31,547 nt of DNA from J005 sp964613235 (GTDB taxonomy: Bacteria > Pseudomonadota > Zetaproteobacteria > Mariprofundales > Mariprofundaceae). Made by a program: the position numbers and the translations under genes. Every line of letters starts with the position of its first letter. Position 1 is the stretch's first letter. This document shows, piece by piece, positions 27,083 through 31,547 of the stretch. The notes beneath the pieces were generated by a model. That model did no database searches and was not told where the DNA came from. It was given only the letters and a program-made list of their open reading frames with translations. The DNA is taken from contig CAZTGM010000015.1 in the NCBI GenBank assembly GCA_964613235.1, forward strand, positions 1-31,547, written 5' to 3'.

Positions 27083-28477
27083 ATGACCGCATCACCCATT
27101 ACTCCGGTGGTCACCCGGTTTGCGCCGTCGCCGACTGGTCTGCTGCATCTGGGCAATGTGCGCACGGCATTGCTGAACTGGCTGTTTGCACGCAAACATG
27201 ACGGTCGTTTTCTGCTGCGTTTCGAGGATACTGACCAGGATCGTTCCGAACAGCAGTATATGCAGGCGATCCGGCAGGATTTGCAATGGCTGGGTTTGCA
27301 GTGGGATGGCGAACCGCTGTTTCAGTCGACTCATCATCGGCAGCATGCCGAAGCCTTACAGCAACTGGCGGAAACAGGCGCGGCTTATCGCTGTTTCTGC
27401 TCTGCGCAGCAGCTGAATCTGGATCGTAAACTGGCTACATCTCGTGGCCTGCCACCGCGTTATCCGGGGCGTTGCCGAACCCTGGCTGCCGATGAGGCCA
27501 GAGCCAGGGCGGGACATGAGCCGTTTGTCTGGCGGCTGGCCGTACATGCAGATGCCGGCGAGGTTGTCGTGCCGGATCTGTTGCGTGGTGATGTGCGTTT
27601 TGCCTGTCGTGATCTGGATGATCCGGTCATTGTACGCTCGGACGGCAGCTTTACGTTCCTGCTGCCCAATGCTATCGATGATGCGCATGACGGTATTACG
27701 CATGTGTTGCGTGGTGATGATCATTTAACCAATTCCGCCTATCAGGTCTGGTTGTTGCAGAAACTGGATCATGCTGTGCCTGTATACTGCCATCACGGAT
27801 TGCTGCTGGGTTCAGATGGCAGCAAATTATCCAAACGCAGTGGCAGTATCAGTGTGCGCGAGTTGCGCGAGCAGGGATTATTGCCACAGGCGCTGATGCA
27901 GGCCATGGCACGACTGGGGCACCCGAATATGCCGGATGCACTGGATATCGAAACACTGATCGGATATTTCGATGCGTCGGCCCTGTCCACGACGGCTGTG
28001 CGCTGGGCGGATGAGGTGATGTGGCGCTGGCATGAACGATTATTGCATGCGATGCCGGCTGCGGAGCTGGCTGAACGTCTGCAGAGTCTTTTTCCCGATA
28101 TCCCCATGCCGCGTTTGCGCGAGTTTGCCACGCTGGTCGGCAGTAATCTGGCGCGAGTGGAGCAGGCGCGGGATTATTGCCGTCTGCTGCATGCACAGGC
28201 GGATATGGCGAATGCGGATATATTGACGGAAGCTGGTCGCGAGTTTTTTGTGCAGGCACTGGCTCTGTGGCAGGAGAATCCGGGCACGGACTGGAAAACA
28301 TGGACGGAGTCATTAAAAGCGGCGACGGGCTATAAGGGCAGGGCGCTGTTTATGCCGCTCAGGCTGGCGCTGACGGGAACTGCGCATGGGCCGGAAATGC
28401 GTGCCGTGGTCGATTTTCTGGGGCATGAGGGTGTGGCATTGCGCTTGCAGGATGTCATAGGGCGGTTGGAATCATGA
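27083..28477 (+). CDS. gltX: Glutamyl-tRNA synthetase
   Basis: GltX charges tRNA-Glu with glutamate. The 464-residue class I synthetase has the HIGH-type motif SPTGLLHLGN (HLGN at 22-25), RFEDTDQDRS, and the KMSKS-type motif KLSKRSG (from residue 248). The insertion domain has CFCSAQQ followed by RYPGRC, matching the Cys-x-Cys...Tyr-x3-Cys zinc-binding pattern of E. coli GluRS. The C-terminal helical anticodon-binding domain is complete, so this is not the short GluQ-RS paralogue. Whether it also charges tRNA-Gln cannot be told from this window. A GGGGG stretch lies somewhat far (about 11 bases) upstream of ATG 27083. The stop overlaps cysS (ATGA). Confidence 0.96.
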   Translation: MTASPITPVVTRFAPSPTGLLHLGNVRTALLNWLFARKHDGRFLLRFEDTDQDRSEQQYMQAIRQDLQWLGLQWDGEPLFQSTHHRQHAEALQQLAETGAAYRCFCSAQQLNLDRKLATSRGLPPRYPGRCRTLAADEARARAGHEPFVWRLAVHADAGEVVVPDLLRGDVRFACRDLDDPVIVRSDGSFTFLLPNAIDDAHDGITHVLRGDDHLTNSAYQVWLLQKLDHAVPVYCHHGLLLGSDGSKLSKRSGSISVRELREQGLLPQALMQAMARLGHPNMPDALDIETLIGYFDASALSTTAVRWADEVMWRWHERLLHAMPAAELAERLQSLFPDIPMPRLREFATLVGSNLARVEQARDYCRLLHAQADMANADILTEAGREFFVQALALWQENPGTDWKTWTESLKAATGYKGRALFMPLRLALTGTAHGPEMRAVVDFLGHEGVALRLQDVIGRLES

Positions 28478-29856
28478 GTTTGTATGTCTATAACAGTTTG
28501 ACACGGCGCAAGGAGCGCTTTGAGCCGCTTGTGCCCGGCAAGGTCGGCATGTATGTCTGTGGCGTGACGGTATATGACTATTGCCATGTTGGTCATGCGC
28601 GGGTCATGGTCGTGTTCGATATCATTTATCGCTGGCTGAAACAGCTGGGTTATGATGTGCGCTATGTACGCAATTTCACCGATGTGGATGATAAAATCAT
28701 CCGCCGTGCTGCTGAGCGCGGTATTTCGATTGAAGCACTGACCGGGGAAATGATTGCCGCATTTTATCAGGATGCAGATGCGCTGGGCTGCCTGCGGCCG
28801 GATGCCGAGCCGCGCGCCACGGCGCATATGGATGCGATGATTGCCATGATTCAGGCGCTGGAGGCGCAGGGCTATGCCTATGTATCCGAATCCGGCGATG
28901 TGCTCTATCGCGTGCGCAAGTTCGATGGCTATGGGCAGTTGTCCGGCAAGAACATCGATGAACTGGAAGCTGGCAGTCGCGTGGCCGTGGATGAAGGCAA
29001 AGAGGATCCGCTGGATTTTGTATTGTGGAAAATGGCCAGGGAAGGCGAGCCGGCCTGGGATTCGCCCTGGGGGGCGGGCAGGCCCGGCTGGCATATCGAG
29101 TGTTCGGCCATGAGTTGCCGTCAACTGGGTGATACGTTCGATATTCACGGCGGTGGCATGGATCTGAAGTTTCCGCATCATGAGAATGAAATCGCCCAGG
29201 CGCGCGCGGCCAATCATGGAGGTTTTGCGCGCTACTGGCTGCACAATGGCTTTGTGAATATCAATGCCGAGAAAATGTCCAAATCACTGGGCAATTTTTT
29301 CACCATTCGCGAGGTGACGGAGCGTTTCCATCCGGAAGTGTTGCGCATGTTCATGCTGACAACGCATTATCGCTCGCCACTGGACTTTTCCGATGCAGCG
29401 CTGGAAGGAGCTCGTGCAGGGCTGGATCGGTTGTATGAAACAATGCGCCGCCTGCAGGGCGAGCATGATATGACGGCAGACGATGAGCTGACACTTCCGG
29501 ATGCCTTTGTGGCAGCGATGAATGATGATTTCAATACGCCGGAAGCACTGGCGGCTTTGTTCGATTGCTCCCGCCGCATCAACAAGGGGCTGGATCATGA
29601 CGAGGATGCGGCTGTGGATGCGGCACAGTTTGTGGCTATGTGTTGCGTGCTGGGCATTGTGCAGCAGTCGGCGGATAACTGGTTCCAGGGTGATGATGTC
29701 GATGTGGCGGCGATCGAGGCGTTGATTGCAGAGCGCCTGCAGGCAAAGCGGGAAAAGGATTATGCGCGTGCCGATGCGATTCGTGCACAATTGCTGGAGC
29801 AGGGTATCATCGTCGAAGATACGCCGACAGGAAGTACCTGGAAGAAAGCCTCATGA
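28474..29856 (+). CDS. cysS: Cysteinyl-tRNA synthetase
   Basis: CysS charges tRNA-Cys with cysteine. The 460-residue protein is family-sized. It has the zinc ligand Cys29 in MYVCGVTVYD, the HIGH-type HVGHAR, NFTDVDDKII, GRPGWHIECSAMS with the second zinc Cys, HGGGMDLKFPHHENEIAQ with the His and Glu ligands, and KMSKSLGN from residue 267. The C-terminal DALR and anticodon-binding parts follow. It overlaps gltX upstream and the epimerase gene downstream by four bases each, so all three are probably translated from one mRNA. Confidence 0.97.
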   Translation: MSLYVYNSLTRRKERFEPLVPGKVGMYVCGVTVYDYCHVGHARVMVVFDIIYRWLKQLGYDVRYVRNFTDVDDKIIRRAAERGISIEALTGEMIAAFYQDADALGCLRPDAEPRATAHMDAMIAMIQALEAQGYAYVSESGDVLYRVRKFDGYGQLSGKNIDELEAGSRVAVDEGKEDPLDFVLWKMAREGEPAWDSPWGAGRPGWHIECSAMSCRQLGDTFDIHGGGMDLKFPHHENEIAQARAANHGGFARYWLHNGFVNINAEKMSKSLGNFFTIREVTERFHPEVLRMFMLTTHYRSPLDFSDAALEGARAGLDRLYETMRRLQGEHDMTADDELTLPDAFVAAMNDDFNTPEALAALFDCSRRINKGLDHDEDAAVDAAQFVAMCCVLGIVQQSADNWFQGDDVDVAAIEALIAERLQAKREKDYARADAIRAQLLEQGIIVEDTPTGSTWKKAS

Positions 29857-30833
29857 CGATATTGCTGACCGGTGCTGCCGGTTTTATCGGTATGCATGCA
29901 GCGCTGCATTTGCTGCAGCAGGGGCGCACGGTCATCGGTATCGATAATCTGAATGATTACTATGATGTCGAGCTGAAACAGGCGCGTCTGGCACGCTTGC
30001 AGGCCTTTGATCATTTTCATTTCATCCGGGCGAATGTCGCGGATCGTGAGGCGATGCAGTCCGCTTTTGCAGACTGGCAGCCGCAGCAGGTATTGCATCT
30101 GGCGGCCCAGGCCGGTGTGCGTTATTCGCTACAGCATCCCTATGCCTATGCGGACAGCAACCTGCAGGGTTTTCTCACCGTGCTGGAATGCTGCCGGCAT
30201 CATGATGTGCAGCATCTGGTGTTTGCCTCGTCCAGTTCGGTGTATGGCGGCAATACGAAGCTGCCGTACAGCGAAGATGATGTCGTGGATCAGCCGATAT
30301 CGTTGTATGCGGCGACGAAAAAGGCCAATGAGCTGATGGCGCACAGTTATGCGCACCTGTATGGCATTGCGTGTACGGGCCTGCGTTTTTTTACGGTCTA
30401 CGGGCCGTGGGGCAGGCCGGATATGGCCTACTTCAGTTTCACACGGGACATGCTGGCCGGCAAGGCGATCCGAGTGTTTAATGGCGGACAGATGTACCGA
30501 GATTTCACCTATATCGATGATATTGTCGAGGGTGTGTTGCGAGTGTTGCAACGGCCGCCTGCAGCCGATGACAACGGCAAGCGTTTCATGATCTATAATA
30601 TCGGCAATGACCAGCCGGTAAAACTGGAATATTTTATCACGGTGCTGGAAGACAAGCTGGGTGTGACGGCGAAGAAAGAGATGTGTCCGATGCAGCCCGG
30701 TGATGTGTTGTCTACGCATGCCGATTTGAAGCGCATTCGTCGCGATTTCGGCTTTGCGCCGGCGACGCGAATTGAAGATGGGTTGGCGCGGTTTGTTGCC
30801 TGGTACCGCGATTATTATGATGTGTCGTCATGA
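29853..30833 (+). CDS. NAD-dependent UDP-sugar epimerase, probably UDP-glucuronate 4-epimerase
   Basis: Extended short-chain dehydrogenase/reductase fold, 326 residues. The NAD-binding motif GAAGFIG lies at residues 7-13, IDNLNDYYDVELKQARL follows, and the catalytic SSSSVYGG plus YAATKK (YxxxK) are intact. The DYYDxxLKxxRL stretch, the LRFFTVYGPWGRPDMA segment and GQMYRDFTYIDDIVEG are characteristic of UDP-glucuronate/galacturonate 4-epimerases of capsule and LPS clusters. It would supply UDP-galacturonate for a surface polysaccharide. UDP-glucose 4-epimerase (GalE) is the main alternative but usually lacks the DYYD segment. ATGA overlap with cysS; cysC begins 9 bases after its stop. Confidence 0.88.
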   Translation: MTILLTGAAGFIGMHAALHLLQQGRTVIGIDNLNDYYDVELKQARLARLQAFDHFHFIRANVADREAMQSAFADWQPQQVLHLAAQAGVRYSLQHPYAYADSNLQGFLTVLECCRHHDVQHLVFASSSSVYGGNTKLPYSEDDVVDQPISLYAATKKANELMAHSYAHLYGIACTGLRFFTVYGPWGRPDMAYFSFTRDMLAGKAIRVFNGGQMYRDFTYIDDIVEGVLRVLQRPPAADDNGKRFMIYNIGNDQPVKLEYFITVLEDKLGVTAKKEMCPMQPGDVLSTHADLKRIRRDFGFAPATRIEDGLARFVAWYRDYYDVSS

Positions 30834-30842
30834 GGGGAATTT

Positions 30843-31457
30843 ATGGGCGATAATACGATGAAAAGTCCGAATGTGGTCTGGCATGAAGCCGAAGTCAGCC
30901 GTGAAATGCGCGAGCAGCTCAACGGGCACAAGGGCGCGGTGTTATGGTTCACCGGCCTTTCCGGTGCCGGAAAGTCGACGCTGGCGCATGCCGTGGAAGC
31001 GCGGCTGTATGCCCGGGGTGCGCGCACGTTCGTCATTGATGGCGATAATGTGCGGCACGGCCTGTGTGCCGATCTTGATTTTTCTGATGCGGGGCGTGTG
31101 GAAAACATCCGTCGCGTGGCCGAAGTGGCAGGATTGTTCGTGCAGGCAGGCATCATTACACTGACAGCATTTATTTCGCCTTTTCGCAGCGATCGGCAGC
31201 GTGCGCGCGCACTGCTGGGCGAGGACTTCATCGAGATTTATTGCAATACACCGCTGGAGATTTGCGAATCGCGCGATGTGAAAGGTCTCTATAAGCGTGC
31301 CAGAGCCGGAGAGATCGGTGATTTTACCGGTATTTCCTCGCCCTATGAGGCGCCGGAAGCGCCGGAAGTGGATGTCGAGACGGGCACCCGGTCGCTGGAT
31401 GCCTGCGTGGATCAGGTGATGAATTATCTGCAGCAGCGAGGCGTTATTTCGTCATGA
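30843..31457 (+). CDS. cysC: Adenylylsulfate (APS) kinase
   Basis: CysC phosphorylates APS to PAPS, used either for sulfate reduction or as the donor for sulfotransferases. The 204-residue protein has the P-loop GLSGAGKS (38-45), DGDNVRHGL, the ENIRRVAEVA helix, the FISPFRSDR segment with the phosphorylatable Ser region, and DVKGLYKRARAGEI with the lid and FTGISSPYEAP. ATG 30843 follows GGGGAAT; a second in-frame ATG at codon 6 is possible. No cysN, cysD or cysH is near; instead it sits between a UDP-sugar epimerase and an rfbA-like gene, with an ATGA overlap to the latter. This context favours PAPS for polysaccharide sulfation, which is inference. Confidence 0.94.
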   Translation: MGDNTMKSPNVVWHEAEVSREMREQLNGHKGAVLWFTGLSGAGKSTLAHAVEARLYARGARTFVIDGDNVRHGLCADLDFSDAGRVENIRRVAEVAGLFVQAGIITLTAFISPFRSDRQRARALLGEDFIEIYCNTPLEICESRDVKGLYKRARAGEIGDFTGISSPYEAPEAPEVDVETGTRSLDACVDQVMNYLQQRGVISS

Positions 31458-31547
31458 AAGGCATTATTCTGGCCGGCGGCTCCGGCACGCGACTGCATCC
31501 GCTGACGCTGGCGGTGAGCAAGCAGCTGATGCCGGTGTACGACAAGC
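31454..31547 (+). CDS. rfbA: Glucose-1-phosphate thymidylyltransferase, 5' part only (window edge)
   Basis: The last 94 bases encode MKGIILAGGSGTRLHPLTLA followed by VSKQLMPVYDK, the unmistakable N-terminus of RmlA/RfbA-type nucleotidyltransferases, with the GGSGTRL nucleotide-binding loop. RfbA makes dTDP-glucose, the first step to dTDP-L-rhamnose. The SKQLMPVYDK spelling favours RmlA over UTP-glucose uridylyltransferase (SKEMLPI...). ATG 31454 overlaps the cysC stop by four bases. The rest lies beyond the window. Confidence 0.88.
   Translation, partial: MKGIILAGGSGTRLHPLTLAVSKQLMPVYDK

Overview
The window looks like a chromosomal, housekeeping-rich segment of a Gram-negative proteobacterium. 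KDO synthesis (kdsA), ExbB/ExbD, FtsB, SspA and the orders comEC-exbB-exbD and pyrG-kdsA-eno-ftsB are typical of Gammaproteobacteria and their relatives. GC content is moderate, in the mid-fifties by eye. A Zetaproteobacterium (Mariprofundus-like) is a plausible host, but this is inference from gene order, base composition and an iron-responsive permease; it was not tested. No tRNA, rRNA, CRISPR array, prophage or intact insertion sequence was seen.

Layout. (1) 114-1924: prfB with its autoregulatory +1 frameshift site, then sspA with a strong terminator. (2) 2027-7795, plus strand: ribD overlapping comEC, then exbB-exbD-lysC behind a TATAAT promoter that overlaps the comEC stop codon. lysC carries a well-placed internal start that would make a separate ACT-domain (beta) subunit. 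(3) 7878-8785: a Fur box followed by an FTR1-type iron permease. (4) 8790-17277: a glycogen/maltodextrin island. malQ, a GH57 amylase-like gene and glgC lie on the minus strand and are divergent from pgm-glgB on the plus strand. The genes cover glucose-6-P to glucose-1-P to ADP-glucose, branching and glucan rearrangement; glycogen synthase and phosphorylase are not in the window. (5) 17278-18348: a convergent gap with an inverted repeat and a start-less 68-codon frame that looks like a gene remnant, then gloB on the minus strand. (6) 18424-22745: rpsT with promoter and terminator, then the large purL. (7) 22821-27048: pyrG-kdsA-eno-ftsB. (8) 27083-31547: gltX-cysS followed without a break by a UDP-sugar epimerase, cysC and the start of an rfbA-like gene. 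Three of these four joins are 4-base ATGA overlaps, so surface-polysaccharide precursor genes ride on a tRNA-synthetase operon.

Most of the window is well-known core metabolism. The points most worth a second look are the lysC internal start, the prfB frameshift, the iron-regulated permease, the changed metal motif in ComEC, the remnant after gloB, a 27-codon frame bridging purL and pyrG, and the APS kinase placed among polysaccharide genes. No strong case for a wholly new system was found.
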